Shown here: positions 11,645 through 22,751 of the stretch, piece after piece
Position numbering within the stretch: the stretch's first letter is position 1
How the letters are laid out: the number at the start of each line of letters is the position of its first letter
Source of the DNA: Sialis fuliginosa
Lineage: Eukaryota; Arthropoda; Insecta; Megaloptera; Sialidae
Reading direction: 5' to 3'
Length of the DNA stretch: 64,000 nt
Assembly: GCA_961205875.1 (NCBI GenBank)
Contig: OY540810.1
Coordinates: 3,906,001 to 3,970,000 of the forward strand
Program-made: the position numbers and the translations under genes
The notes under the pieces: model-generated
Seen by the model: only the letters and a program-made list of their open reading frames with translations
Database searches by the model: none
Told to the model about the DNA's origin: nothing

Positions 11645-11740
11645 AGATATAGTGCAAGTAGAATAATTAAAACACTTTATTACGTAATTATATTTTATCT
11701 TAACTATAAAGTTCATCACAAATATGAACCATACTTAGGT
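11645..11740. repeat. inverted partner of the 7164-7262 repeat
   Basis: Contains the complement of the 7164-7262 unit, ending with CATATTTGTG's complement next to CCATACTTAG. See that entry. The function is unknown. Confidence 0.6.
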
Positions 11741-13412
11741 GCATTTAACTCCTTCACTCTTTCTTATGCACCTTCGATAAATGTAAATTGAAAATAAATA
11801 AGTATATATAAAATATAAATACAACTTCAAATTAGAAAAAAATTAACAATATGTACAAGTAAAACACTTTAAGAAATAAAACAATTACAATAATGTTTAG
11901 CAAAAACAGCAAAACAAAGTTTCGAATCGAAACACTTTATATATTTTTCTTTGTTAATTTATACCTTTTTTACTTTTTAATGTACTGTCGCTCGTTGGAA
12001 ACACCGTAAGTACGGAGTAAACTTGTAGATGAAGAATTACGCGCAGCAGGTGCATTAATCTCCCAACTCTACTGAATCTTTAAATTATCTTTTCTTCTTT
12101 TCTCGTTTCTTTTTTAAGTTATTATTGTTCAGTTCCTTTTCAAGAATATATGGATGTTTACGGATATATCGATAAAAATAGAATTTTATATACGTTATTT
12201 ATTTTATTTTTTGTTGAATACATATATATTATTTAACAAGAATAAGATTTGTGTAACATTTGCTGTATTATGGACTATTTGAAATGCTATATGAGATATA
12301 TAGTACTTAATAAATATAATATAGTTAGTGATATTAATGAAATAAAAACAAATTAACGAGGAATCTCTAAATTTGTATGAAAAAACTCGCGTAACTTCAA
12401 ATCCGCGTAAGAAGAGACCATACTGTAGTTACCTTTTAATTTTCTTACAATTATTTTTTAATGTATCTATAGCGGCCTTTTCATCGATATCTTCGCCAAC
12501 GTTTCGACAAACATTATATAGGACTTCATTCTTATTTCAAGATTACAATGAATACTTTAAAACCTATAGCGGTATATACACTTTTTTGTACAAAAATTTG
12601 GATCTTCATTAACATCATATTTTGTTTTTGTTTTAATATTTTTATTTACTTGTAATGACTAAATGTAACCCGTTAGTTAAAATTTAGTATAAATAGATAC
12701 ATAGATTTGAAAAATAAGTAATGAAAATTATACAGAGCCTGTTGAATTTTCATCAAGACATCTTAGAAAATTCAATATTCAGCTTATGATTAACAAGATT
12801 GTAAATTTTAAATAATGTTGATTTATACAAGACCAACAATAAAGGGGTTGGTGGCACAGCTATTGACAACAAAATTAGAACGTGTAGGAATGGCCGAAGT
12901 ATCTCCTTCTATATCTGTTTCACCAGCTTTCGTCACTATCCTTTATAAATCTGGCAACTATGGACATTTTATTCATTATTGAATAAAAATTACAGTTGCC
13001 ATGGAAAACTAAAATATTTTTGTTAGTCGAGGCTATAACAATCACTCGAGTGCAATATTAAAAAGTCAAGTAAGCTTTGGAAAAAAGAATACTTGATGTT
13101 TAAAATTTTTATATTTATTAAAATTCGTTGCTTATTTTGTTAATGTATAACAGCAATGCTGGCTTTAGGGAGGGGGGCTGGGCGACTGCTCTGGGTTCTA
13201 GTTCAGAAGGGGCGTCAAATTATTTGTTTATTTTACAAATTCGAATTTTGCAATAAACGGTAGTAGAGAGAGATAATGTACAATATGGCAACTAGAAATT
13301 AAGTCAAATCAATTTCCTATAACTCATATATATGTAATTACTAATTAGGTATATTAAAAACATGTAGTAAAATATGTACAAATTTATTGAATATCTAAAT
13401 AATTTTTCAAAA
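11741..13412. other. gene-free AT-rich DNA
   Basis: I see no supported gene. A reading frame at 12373-12612 has no recognisable domain and A/T-rich codon content like the surroundings. At about 13160-13215 there is a G-rich patch (GGGAGGGGGGCTGGGCGAC), likely the end of a hAT-like repeat. Confidence 0.35.
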
Positions 13413-13689
13413 TTCAACAATATTTACTAAAAAAAATTAATTTTTTTTCAAATAAAATAAAACACCATGTTGCCCATTAAAACAGCATGAATTTTTTTCA
13501 GCTGGCAAACAGATGCTTTATTATTTTATCGAACACAAATAACCAAAATAATTTACAACCATATAAATTCACTAATGCGCAGTGTGAAATCGAGATAGAA
13601 ACATAAAATGCTGTTTTTATGGGCAGCATGTACAAGGTGTTTTATTGTATTTAAAAAAAAATTATTTTTGTTTAGTAAATATTGTTGAA
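13413..13689. repeat. foldback repeat with about 75-bp arms
   Basis: TTCAACAATATTTACTAAA at 13413 and its near complement TTTAGTAAATATTGTTGAA at 13671 bracket the segment. The arms continue inward through AAAACACC...GTTGCCCATAAAAACAGCAT-like sequence. No target duplication was identified. Confidence 0.6.
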
Positions 13690-13732
13690 AAAAATGTTTG
13701 TTATGTAATTCTACATAACATCGTTAAAAAAT

Positions 13733-14099
13733 ATATAGGATGTTCCATTTGAAATAGTTGAGAAAAATAACTTTGAAGTTCTCCAAATTTGAAAATTAAT
13801 TTTAAACATCCTGTACATGGTGGCTCTAAGATATTTAAACAAAATCACCCACCAATCTCCTACCATATTTAATTTCAAAGCTGCAGCCGCGGAAGTGGTG
13901 AATTTTTAAGTGGAGTAATGTAAAAGTCAATTTTGAAAAAAATATTATTACATTTAAACCGGACATCTAAGGCTAATATTTTAAATATGAATAAACATCC
14001 CAAGAGAAGTGTTAAATATGCAAAAATATTCAGGGCATTCCATTTAAAAAAAAATTACCTTAAGCGTGCCACACTTTTTTGTAGCACCCTGTATATTTG
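13733..14099. repeat. CAGGGTG-type repeat pieces upstream of the P450
   Basis: AGGATGTTCCATTTGAAATA at 13738 and CACCCTGTATATTTG at 14086 are the kinds of ends seen in Tc1/mariner-type MITEs with CAGGNTG termini. Another CATCCTGTACA lies at 13808. The piece may hold two nested fragments. It lies 260 bp upstream of the P450 start. Confidence 0.4.
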
Positions 14100-14356
14100 A
14101 AAATTATTTCTATGTATGTGCATTTACCTACAGTTGACATCTGCATTAGAAAGTTTTATTTATTTATTATAGTGTACGAGCTATCTTAATTTCAAAACAT
14201 TTCAATAAAATACGTTTTTAATATATATGTAGGTACCTTCTGCAACATCGTCTACCAGATTTAGATTAATGAGGCCTCAATGTTTTTTTCTAAACCGGTT
14301 AAACTACATGAATAAGTAACACTTGTGTTGTTGTAATCAAATTTTTTTTCTCATTC

Positions 14357-17300
14357 ATGGAAAACTATACTTTGTATGAAGTGATTCTTATAAATCCAAA
14401 TATGTTATATTTTTTGTTAAAAATAATTATCGGAATTTTTGGGCTTCTTGTGTTGAATTATGTATGGAAAAGAAGACATCTTTATTTACTGGCTTCAAGA
14501 ATTCCAGGGATTTCCATCGGATTTGTCTTTGTTAAAATATTGAAGAATTTTGGAAGTGAAAAAAATTTAGGTAAATTTAAAATTTATTTTTAAAATGTTG
14601 TGTTTTTAAAATTAATTATTAAATTATGAATATTGAAAATTAGGTGTAGATTGAGCTAAAATTATCTGGATTGAAAAATTTTAGTGATTAATAATTTAAT
14701 TTTTTTTCTTATAACTGCTGAGCTATTAATAGAGAGAAAAAAAAAATTATCACCATGTAAGGAACAACTTTTGTCGTTATATGTTTCTTAAAAATTTTAG
14801 TGGAGAACTGATATCTTGCACTTGGTTCAATTTTTTTTCAGACTTGCCAAAATTATTAAACGATATAAAAGATGCAATCTACGCTAATGGAACGCCCAAG
14901 AAAATATGGCTGGGCTCAAATCTTTTTGTGTATTTGATAAATCCAGAAGATACAAAAATCGTTTTGAATTCTTCTGACTGCATAGAAAAGTCACCAGCAG
15001 TCTATGGAACTTTAAAAGACATTTTTTGTAACTCAATTACAGTGAAACCAGGTTAGTTTTTTAACTCATCAATAACAATCGACAAACACACACGCAGAGC
15101 CGGACTTAGCAAATGTGGCGCCTTCGGGCAAGATTTATTTCTCCCCCCCCCCCTTTCCTAAAAAAAATGATCAAAAATCATCGAAAATGTCATTATTTGT
15201 ATACCATCTTGTACATTTTTTTAACGACTCTGATGAGAAATTCTTAACTTAAATTAAAATTAACTTAATTTATATTAGACTACATAACAAACAAAATGAG
15301 CTCAATTTGAACTCTGTACAATTAATAGAACTGAAGATATGTCGTCGTGAAATTGGGTCTCCGCGTAAGTGTATGTGAGAATTCTATAGGTCGTAATTTA
15401 ACAGATCAAAACTAAAATAATAATTGATTGACCATATCTCCTAAACAAATAAATATATAGCGAGATAATTTTTATTTAATCTTTGTTATTTAATAGAGAA
15501 CAAAACAGTTTTAATGGATTTTGCGATAGGGTCGTAGATAAAGCGCAAAACGTAAAAAATCAGTGTGTGCCTTTCCTTATTTTTTCTAGGTTGCTGAATA
15601 AGGATTTATTAGTTAACAGTTGTCAAATAATTTTTTATATATTAACATTGTATATTTTTTGAAAAATCGGGTTTAACAGATCGACAAAAAATTTAAAGAT
15701 AAAAAAAAAGTTTACTCAAAAATTACAGCCTGTACAGTGTACACTGATTTGTAACAAAAAAGTTACTTATGCCCCATTATACGCCGCCCCTTCTGGCCTG
15801 GCACCTCGGGCGGTCGCCTTGATTCACCCCCCCCCCCCCCCCCTCATTAAAGTCGGTACTGCACACACACGCACACACACACGTAATATGATATTTCTGC
15901 AGAAAATTTATGGAAGGTGCAAAGAAAAAAGTTTATGCCATTTTTTTCGAAGTTCTCGTGTGATAGTTATGTGGAAAAATTTAATGAGATCAGTGAAATT
16001 TTCCTGGTAAAATTGCAAGAAAAAACAATATGGTCGGAAGAGGACTTGAAAATATTTAGTGAGAATATTGCATTAGACATTTTAATAAGTAAGAGTTTTT
16101 TTATAAAACGTAGTCTATTACAATGATGTCCGGTATTATAAAAGAGCTAGCAAATTTGCTAGCTAGCAAGCACTCTCAAACTTTGAGTTTTTAACAAATA
16201 TTTTCAAGCGCAGTATGTTGGTTTTTACCGTTTTTACTCAAGGTTGGTAAATAGACTTTAGTAAATATACTTTACATATGTTCAATTTTACTACCTATGC
16301 ATGAAATTATCTGTCAAAAACTCCAATAAAACTGTCATATAAGTTTGATACCCCATTTGAAAGTGCTTGCTAGCTAGCAAATTTTGCTAGCTCCTTTATA
16401 ATACCGGACATGATTCAAACTAATATATCTTATATTTTTTAGAAATATTCACTAAAACGGACATTTTGAATCATGATGATTATCAGAGTTTTGCAAAAGG
16501 TGTTTCTAAGTAAGTGAACAGTTAAAGAAAACAACAACTAAAAATAACTTTGCACTGTTTATTTTAATTTTCAGTTTCCTGGAAATTACGTTCAGTAGAA
16601 TCCTAAAATTTTGGTTACTCAGTGATTTCTTATTCCGGTTTTCAAAGCTGCATAAAAAGTACAAACAAAATTTAGCAAATATAAGAAAATTCAATACAAA
16701 AGTAAGATAATACATTTATTTAAAAAAAACTAAGGTAAAGGCACCAGTTATGGCCCCTATAAGAGTTAGTTTTCGTTTTTTTGGATTAATGGGCTTGTTT
16801 TTTGTAATTCTCATGAACTCATGTTACTAATAAAACAAGCAACTAGTTATTTAATCAATTTAATTACCAAAGTCCGCAAATATAGTTTGTTTTTTAAATT
16901 ATAGCCTATTATTTTGTTTATGTTTTTTCTCCAGCAATGGATAAAGTAAAACCAGTAATGAGCACGCAGTGATGGACACTTGTTAATGATTACAAAATGA
17001 TAAGTACTACGACATAAAAGTTATAAAAGAAAGAATCGTCTTTGAAACAATATTAAGCAGTTGCTATGATATTCGTAATATGTATAATAATTAGTTTAAT
17101 GTCCACCATTTTGACACATTATATTGGTCGATTGTTATCAAATCACGCTGTAAGACAGTTATATGTATATAGATTAATATTCAGAAATGGTAGTAATCAA
17201 ATATCAACACATATTTCTATTTCAGTACATTTAATTAAAAATTCGCCATTACTGGGGTGCTTACCAAGACTGGTGCCACTACCTTATAACATAATACAAT

Positions 17301-18160
17301 AATAATATTTAGGTTATTGAAGCAAAATTGCAAGAAAGAAAATCAGCTGATCATTCTAGAGACAAATGTTTCTTAGACTTTCTTCTAGACATGCACGAAG
17401 AAAATAAGCATGGATGGTCTTTGTGGCGAAATGCAAACCATGGAAATAGCTGTATGTGAAAAATCACTATAGAACTTTTCAGAAAATAAATCAATAATGA
17501 AAAAATCTTCCAGGGGTCTGATACATCAAGTTCCACAATCAGAAACATAATAACTCTACTTGCAATGCATCCAGATGTCCAACAGAAACTATACGAGGAA
17601 GTGAAAGATATCTTCCACGACACAGATAGGCCTGTTAGTGTTGAAGACGTTAGGAAGATGGTGTACTTGGAGATGGTTATCAAAGAAACTCTTAGGGTAT
17701 TCAACAATGCAACTAATTTAGCTCGTATAGCTACTAAAGATGTCAAATTGACCGAGTACGTTATTCCTAAAGGAGCGAATGTAGCTTTTAGCCCATATCT
17801 GATGCACCATAATCCTGAATATTGGCCAGATCCAGAGAAGTTTGACCCTGAAAGGTTTTCTGTTGAGAATTCTGTGAATAGACATCCTTATACATTCCTT
17901 GCATTTAGTGCAGGACCAAGGAACTGTATAGGTGAGTAGTTCATAGTACCCCAGTTTTTGCGTCCTTATAATACGTTTTTAAATTTCTAGGATACAAATA
18001 CGAGATGAACCTGTTAAAAACCCTGATTTCTAAACTTGTGTTTAGATACAGTCTACGAACTGAAGCTACAATGTCTGATGTGACCCACACTTTCAATCTT
18101 GCCATAGTATGGAGCTGCAATTATCCAATTATAATTACACCGAGAAATAATATGGTATGA
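14357..18160 (+). CDS. CYP4-like cytochrome P450, eight exons, one frameshift
   Basis: Exons 14357-14570, 14842-15051, 15903-16088, 16443-16509, 16575-16701, 17313-17451, 17514-17931 and 17991-18160 total 1531 nt, about 509 residues, normal for CYP4. Every junction has GT/AG sites. The N-terminus is a hydrophobic membrane anchor. Seen in order: C-helix W-x3-R (LWKVQRKKF) in exon 3; I-helix AGSDTS across the exon 6/7 junction; K-helix ETLR; PERF (FDPERFS); and the heme-binding loop FSAGPRNCIG, whose Cys ligates iron. Family role: NADPH-dependent monooxygenation at the ER; substrate unknown. Exon 6 is 139 nt: its start reads in frame through LDFLLDMHEENKHGWS, but EMQTMEIA before the I-helix is in the +1 frame. 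One extra base near 17416-17424 (a TTT run) would explain this, either a sequencing error or a disabling mutation. Alternative splicing does not restore the frame. Confidence 0.85.
15095..15861. mobile_element. hAT-like insertion filling P450 intron 2
   Basis: Ends CAGAGCCGGACTTAGC (15095) and GTCGGTACTG (ending 15861) are imperfect inverted repeats. They are flanked by CACACACG on the left and a CACACACACG microsatellite on the right, so an 8-bp duplication is likely but blurred by slippage. Internal C/G homopolymers (15144-15154 and 15826-15843) flank the body. Removing it leaves a normal intron of about 76-84 bp. Confidence 0.6.
16126..16411. mobile_element. CCGGTATTATAAA-type MITE (TCCGG subfamily) in P450 intron 3
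   Basis: A 286-bp element whose ends are inverted copies (ATGTCCGGTATTATAAAAGA and its complement TTTATAATACCGGACAT). Next to each end is CTAGCAAATTTGCTAGCTAG, itself palindromic. Related arms recur at 33430-33503, 34975-35055, 35325-35400 and 35570-35632. Intron 3 without it would be about 68 bp. Confidence 0.7.
16733..17284 (+). mobile_element. AGGTACTGGCACCAGT MITE, copy 1, in P450 intron 5
   Basis: Flanked by TA (16731-16732 and 17285-17286), the Tc1/mariner-type duplication. Ends AGGTAAAGGCACCAGT and ACTGGTGCCACTACCT are inverted copies of the family consensus. The right end sits 28 bp before exon 6. The other copies are at 32527-32832, 40214-40701, 57705-57970 (inverted) and 61513-62287. 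No transposase frame. Confidence 0.75.
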
Positions 18161-18260
18161 CACTTATATTAACAAATATAAATGATTTTAAAAAGTTCTA
18201 ATATTGCTTCCGCAGTTATTTGGTGAAATAATGCTTGTTTATCTATCTTTTTATATATAA
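18161..18260 (+). other. P450 3' flank
   Basis: Downstream of the TGA there is no AATAAA within the first 100 bases. The nearest A/T-rich candidate (AATAAATAAATAAATA) is at about 18525, inside the adjoining repeat. The true transcript end is not visible. Confidence 0.3.
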
Positions 18261-18300
18261 CTAGCGCATTGGACCCGGTGTTACCCGGGGATATTAATTT
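18261..18300 (-). mobile_element. Helitron-like 3' terminus
   Basis: On the minus strand the sequence ends with a CCCGGG...CCGGG hairpin followed by GCGCTAG then T, which fits the hairpin plus CTRR end of Helitrons. The 5' end of the element, which would lie at higher coordinates, was not found. Tentative. Confidence 0.35.
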
Positions 18301-18318
18301 AATTAAACATAAAGTAAT

Positions 18319-18378
18319 CATGCCCATCCAACATGCTCACCCAACATGCTCACCCGACGTGCCCATCCAACATGCTAA
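18319..18378. repeat. 13-bp tandem repeat, about 4.6 copies
   Basis: Units of the form CATGCYCAYCCAA follow one another: CATGCCCATCCAA, CATGCTCACCCAA, CATGCTCACCCGA, CGTGCCCATCCAA, then CATGCTAAC. It opens a short reading frame that is merely repeat-encoded. Confidence 0.8.
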
Positions 18379-19604
18379 CAACACATGGTTCACACAAAAT
18401 TATACGCCTAAACTTAACCAATCCATTAGTGAAAACCGGAATAAAATCCATCAAAAAAATCGTGTAAAATTATATTTTCAAACTCCCATGAAACATCAGG
18501 TCAGGAATTTGTATGAAAATCAAAAATAAATAAATAAATAGGTTGGTAACAATTATAATAATTAATTTCGATATTTTACCTTCTTGGAAGTGAAATGTTT
18601 CTTCAATTTTCAAATAATATATTTCAAAATATTTAATTGTTAGTATGTGTCAAAAATCATCATTTATTTATTATTAATTTTAAAAATTCACTTATTTATA
18701 TTGCAGTTTATTTCTTTATTTTAATTTGTGAAAGTCTACTTATTTATATTACACTTTATTTATTTTAAATTTTAAAATTATAAGATTATATTGCATACAA
18801 TTTTTTTTGTTAATTTTTGCGAACTGAATCTATTAATTTAACTTGAAAGTTTAGAATTTCTGATTCAAAATTTTTAATTTTTTTTATTTACATTTTTTAC
18901 TAGTTATTTGACAATCAGAAAAAAATTGTAATTTTATTTTGTCTAAAAATATATATTTTTTGTTTAATTAAAAGTCTATGCTGAAAAGCATTAAAAGTAA
19001 AGGTTTCAAACTTAAAAATTTGTTTTTTTGACTCAAATAGACCCATTTTTATGAAAATTAAAAATATTGAACTAATATTTTTTTATATATTGTATTTTTT
19101 TTTTAGATTAACTGATGAATAATGAAAAAAATAACCCTCTACTCCATTGCTTTTATGTAAATAATTTGTATAAATAAAATTTTTTATATAATTGTGTATT
19201 TTTGTAATTAAAATAAACTATTTAAAAAAATTCATAAAGTAAAATGTGTGTTTTAAAAAAAATTAATTAATTAAGTATTTTTTATTAATTTTCTATATTT
19301 ATTATTTCCACTTACTTGATTATGAAAATTAAAAAAAATAATTTTTAGTATATTTTAGGTACAGTCAAACATTGCTAATTCGAATCTTTTTAAATCGATA
19401 AATAAAAAATAAAAAAATCTTGGCTTCTAGGTATTCATATCAAAATAACCACGGAAGCCTTAGAGCTTAAAATATATAGTTTATTTATTATAAAATAATA
19501 TTAATAATACAAATTTTCTTATAATTCTTTTTCAACTTCTCGATATTTTTTACAATGCGGAACTTTTCTAGTTTTTATAATATTCTGGTAATTGTAGAAC
19601 GACT
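18379..19604. other. very AT-rich, gene-free DNA with a pogo-like end
   Basis: Nothing coding is seen. At 19370-19394 ACAGTCAAACATTGCTAATT resembles the terminal repeat of pogo/Tigger elements (CAGTCAAAC...TAATTCGAA); the other end was not located. Confidence 0.4.
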
Positions 19605-19612
19605 GTCTAGGA
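19605..19612. repeat. 8-bp target duplication (GTCTAGGA), left
   Basis: Identical to 20587-20594, on either side of the hAT element. Confidence 0.9.
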
Positions 19613-20586
19613 CAGTGATGGCGAACCTATGGCACGCGTGCCACAAGTGGCACGCGTGATGATTTTGGTAGGCACGCAAAATTTCTGATTTGACGATTTC
19701 TTTTTTCAAGGAAAATTTAAAAATTCATACTAATTGTACATACACTATAACTTATACTAATACTGTGTTCCATATTAACTGCATGGAGAGATAATATTTC
19801 TATTTAACATATTTTTGTATGATGCACTTTTCTTCCACGATCTGTTTTTCTATTTTGTAACTCTAAATATATTGAGTTTTAATGTCTTTTTAAGATTTCT
19901 TTATGACAATAATTGAAATTCGCGGTAATTATACTGAAGTTCTTTTGCTTTTATGTTACAAACAAAACATAAAATATTTGGGTTCTGTTTACATGGAGAC
20001 AAAAATTTATAGATTTAAGAAAGATTTTGGAAGATATGGAGCGAGATCGATTATCTGGAGGAACCCAAAATAGTGCCGAAGCAGAATTATTAAAAACTTG
20101 GAAATCCATGCCAGACATTTTTTGTTCATTAAAAAAAATAGCAATGGCAATTTTAACCATTTTTTCATCCACATATACATGTGAAGCATTGTTTTCTTCA
20201 ATGAATTTGATAAAATCGGATATAAGAAGTAGACTTACAGATGAAAGTAATGCTGCTTGTATCCTGCTCAAAGCCACCAGTTATGAACCGGATGTAAAAA
20301 ATTTGGCAGCTGCCATACAAATGAAAAATCACATTAAATTTTATTTTTTGATCAATTAAAATGAATAATTTTTTGATTTTCTTTCATTGTTTTTTAATTT
20401 ACATACTTATGTACATATATTATACCTAATAAAAGGAGTGTATTTTTTTTTATATTTTTTTTTTCATATTTTTTTTTAAACTACGCAAACAGGATACTTT
20501 ATAATTTTCTTATAGGCACGCTGCATAATATTGCACAAAAAATAAAAACTCATGACACGCAAGCTCAAAAAGGTTCGCCACCACTG
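19613..20586 (+). mobile_element. hAT deletion derivative with intact ends and 8-bp duplication
   Basis: The left end CAGTGATGGCGAACCT and right end AGGTTCGCCACCACTG are inverted repeats matching at 15 of 16 positions. Both sides carry GTCTAGGA, the 8-bp duplication typical of hAT. The 974-bp element is far shorter than an autonomous hAT and keeps only the C-terminal end of the transposase. The left subterminal region repeats GGCACGCGTGCC and AGTGGCACGCGTG, a palindromic binding-site-like cluster, and GACACGCAAGC lies near the right end. Confidence 0.9.
19973..20359 (+). pseudogene. hAT transposase C-terminal fragment (dimerisation domain)
   Basis: The frame is open from 19973 to the TAA ending at 20359. 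It contains WRQKFIDLRKILEDMER, then LKKIAMAILTIFSSTYTCEA, LFSSMNLIKSDIRSRLTDES and ATSYEPD. This order (hydrophobic helix, S-T-Y-x-CE..FS.MN.IKS..RS.LT) is the conserved hATC dimerisation region. A stop (TAA at 19970) closes the frame upstream, and the RNase-H-like core is absent, so no active enzyme can be made. The next upstream ATG would be 20036. Confidence 0.85.
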
Positions 20587-20594
20587 GTCTAGGA
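20587..20594. repeat. 8-bp target duplication (GTCTAGGA), right
   Basis: Identical to 19605-19612. Confidence 0.9.
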
Positions 20595-20788
20595 GTTCTC
20601 GTGTTTTCTTCGCATGTTTACAGCACTCACCCTATTTGATTTTTTTGAATATCTCCTAAAGGGTCAAAGCACAAACGAAGAGATTTCCTGCACAAACGTA
20701 CACAAAGGAAGCACAAACGAACTGCATATATAAAAAATCGAATGCCAGAGATATTCACCTCGAGAGAGTGACCCACTCATGACGTTGT

Positions 20789-20880
20789 TGAACCTGAACC
20801 AGAAACCGGACTGAAAACTTATACACTGATCCCGAATCATAAATAAATTCAGGTTCAGGCTTCTGACTTTATTTGTTTCT
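20789..20880. repeat. degenerate GAACCTGAACC-like repeat
   Basis: Runs such as GAACCTGAACCAGAAACC and TTCAGGTTCAGGCTTCTGAC alternate in both orientations. A similar degenerate run (GAACCTGGACTTGG, GGGACCTGAAAA) lies at about 3092-3220. It looks like decayed simple repeat. Confidence 0.4.
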
Positions 20881-20924
20881 CAGGAAAGATTGATACTACA
20901 CAAAAAAGAAAAACGTTATACATA

Positions 20925-21085
20925 TACGCAGTATGTCACATGCGATGTACGCGCCACGCATGCGCACAGGTTTGAATTGTCGGTGGTATGCGTTGCGCAA
21001 ACTTGACGCTAGGGGGATGACAAACTTTTGGCGGGCAGTAGTGCGCTCCGGTCCGCGCCGCAGTAACTCAAATCTCTCGTACATT
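20925..21085. other. GC- and CpG-rich patch in AT-rich DNA
   Basis: About 160 bp with many CG dinucleotides (for example ACGCGCCACGCATGCGCA, GTGCGCTCCGGTCCGCGCCG), in sharp contrast to the surroundings. The reading frames across it show no known domain. It could be a promoter-proximal region or the 5' part of a lost transposon. Confidence 0.4.
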
Positions 21086-22750
21086 TTACTTCACATATAC
21101 ACTGTGTATTCCAACAATTATTGTAATTGTATTGTAGTACACTGTCTTAAATTGTAAGAAAATAATTTAAGCATATTTAAAATTGATTTTTTTCTATGTT
21201 TAAATATTATTATTAGTTGGTTTAATTATATTAGTTTATGTTAGAAATATTTACAAAACTGCATATTATTTTATACTTTTTAATTTAAATTAATTCATAT
21301 TTTCTAAACAATTTTAATTATATTTAATTAATATTTACCATATTTGTATGTATCTAAATTTACTATAAATAAAAAGTTAATAATTATTATGTACATTTCT
21401 TTGGAAAATATATATATTTATAAATCAATTAATTTGAGTAAATGTTATTATTTCAAGTTCGAAAGAAAGAAATAATTTAGAAATATAATTAAAATTTCAC
21501 TTAATAAAGTTTAATGGCTTGCGGGTTAAAATAATTCTAGTGAAACCTACAGATATAAATTGATTGATAGAAGAAAAGTTTGTGTGAGTTTTCACAGTGG
21601 AACGAATTTAAAATTGGCAAGAAAGAAGTTCACTAAATAACGTAAAAGGCAAGGAAATGTAAAATATATAAACAAAGTATTGGTTGTTCCAAAAATAATT
21701 AGAAGGCGAAATATTAATTCATACTTTATTGATAACTTTTTTTTGAACTTTTAATTAAAAAATCTAAACAATTATTATTAATTTCAATCATTGAATAATT
21801 TCTTTTAAACCAAATAATTTACTTCTGTTTCATATAATGTTGTGAGATTTATTATATAAATCATAAGGAACTGTTATAATTATAATTGAAAACTTTGTAC
21901 GATTAAGACGTCACTTATGTATATGAAACCTAAATAATTCAAGGGTTAAAATTATTTAATTATATGTATAAATAAATATATATTTATACATATGTTTATT
22001 TATAAATTATATTTCCTTACAAAAACTTTCGAAAGTATTAAAACTACGCGTTCAAAAAATCTTGGAAATAAACAAAACTTTTAAATAATTAATTATGCTT
22101 TTAGCGGTAACTTTATTTTTTATTCAACGTTCGTTTAAAAAATTATACATCGTTTGAAAACGGTGCAAAGAAGTTTTGCCAAAAATACATACCATAATGC
22201 AACATTACTCTTATAAAACATAAATTGTCTGTCTATGTAATATGTGTAGGTACTTTTTAAAATAATTATTAGCAGAAAAAAACCTTTTATAAAAATAATT
22301 CATGTAGAATATAATTTTAAAATGTTTCATATTTTACACTTTATACATACTTTACACAGTTTCGTCGGTATTTTATAAAAATAGACTATCATACATATAA
22401 ATAAGTAGAACTTAATTGAATTTGTAAAGCCGAATTAGTTGTTAAGAATGGCTTATCTTAGTGGTTTGTTTGATTTAATATACTTAACTAAATGTGTATT
22501 TTTTTAATTAATGATTTTTTTGTTATAGTGATAGAAAATTCATTTTACGAATCAATTAAATAAACAAAAAGACCCTAACTATATATATAGTATAATTATA
22601 AATTATAAATTAGAGTATCTGTGTGAAAATATATGTGATTCTAGTGCAATTAACTCAACAAATGAAATAAAAATAAAAATATTAACAAAGAAACGGTAAG
22701 TACATTCAGCAACCAATTATACTTAAGTAAACTCACTTAAACTAAAATAT
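21086..22750. other. gene-free AT-rich DNA
   Basis: No recognisable coding region. At 22695-22702 a consensus-like splice donor (CGGTAAGTAC) follows a stop-rich A/T stretch; it could end a noncoding first exon, but nothing else supports this. Confidence 0.3.
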
Positions 22751-22751
22751 A

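Noticed and set aside
12373..12612. 79-residue open frame on the + strand
   Set aside because: Starts after an AT-rich stretch, no homology recognised, no neighbouring exon.
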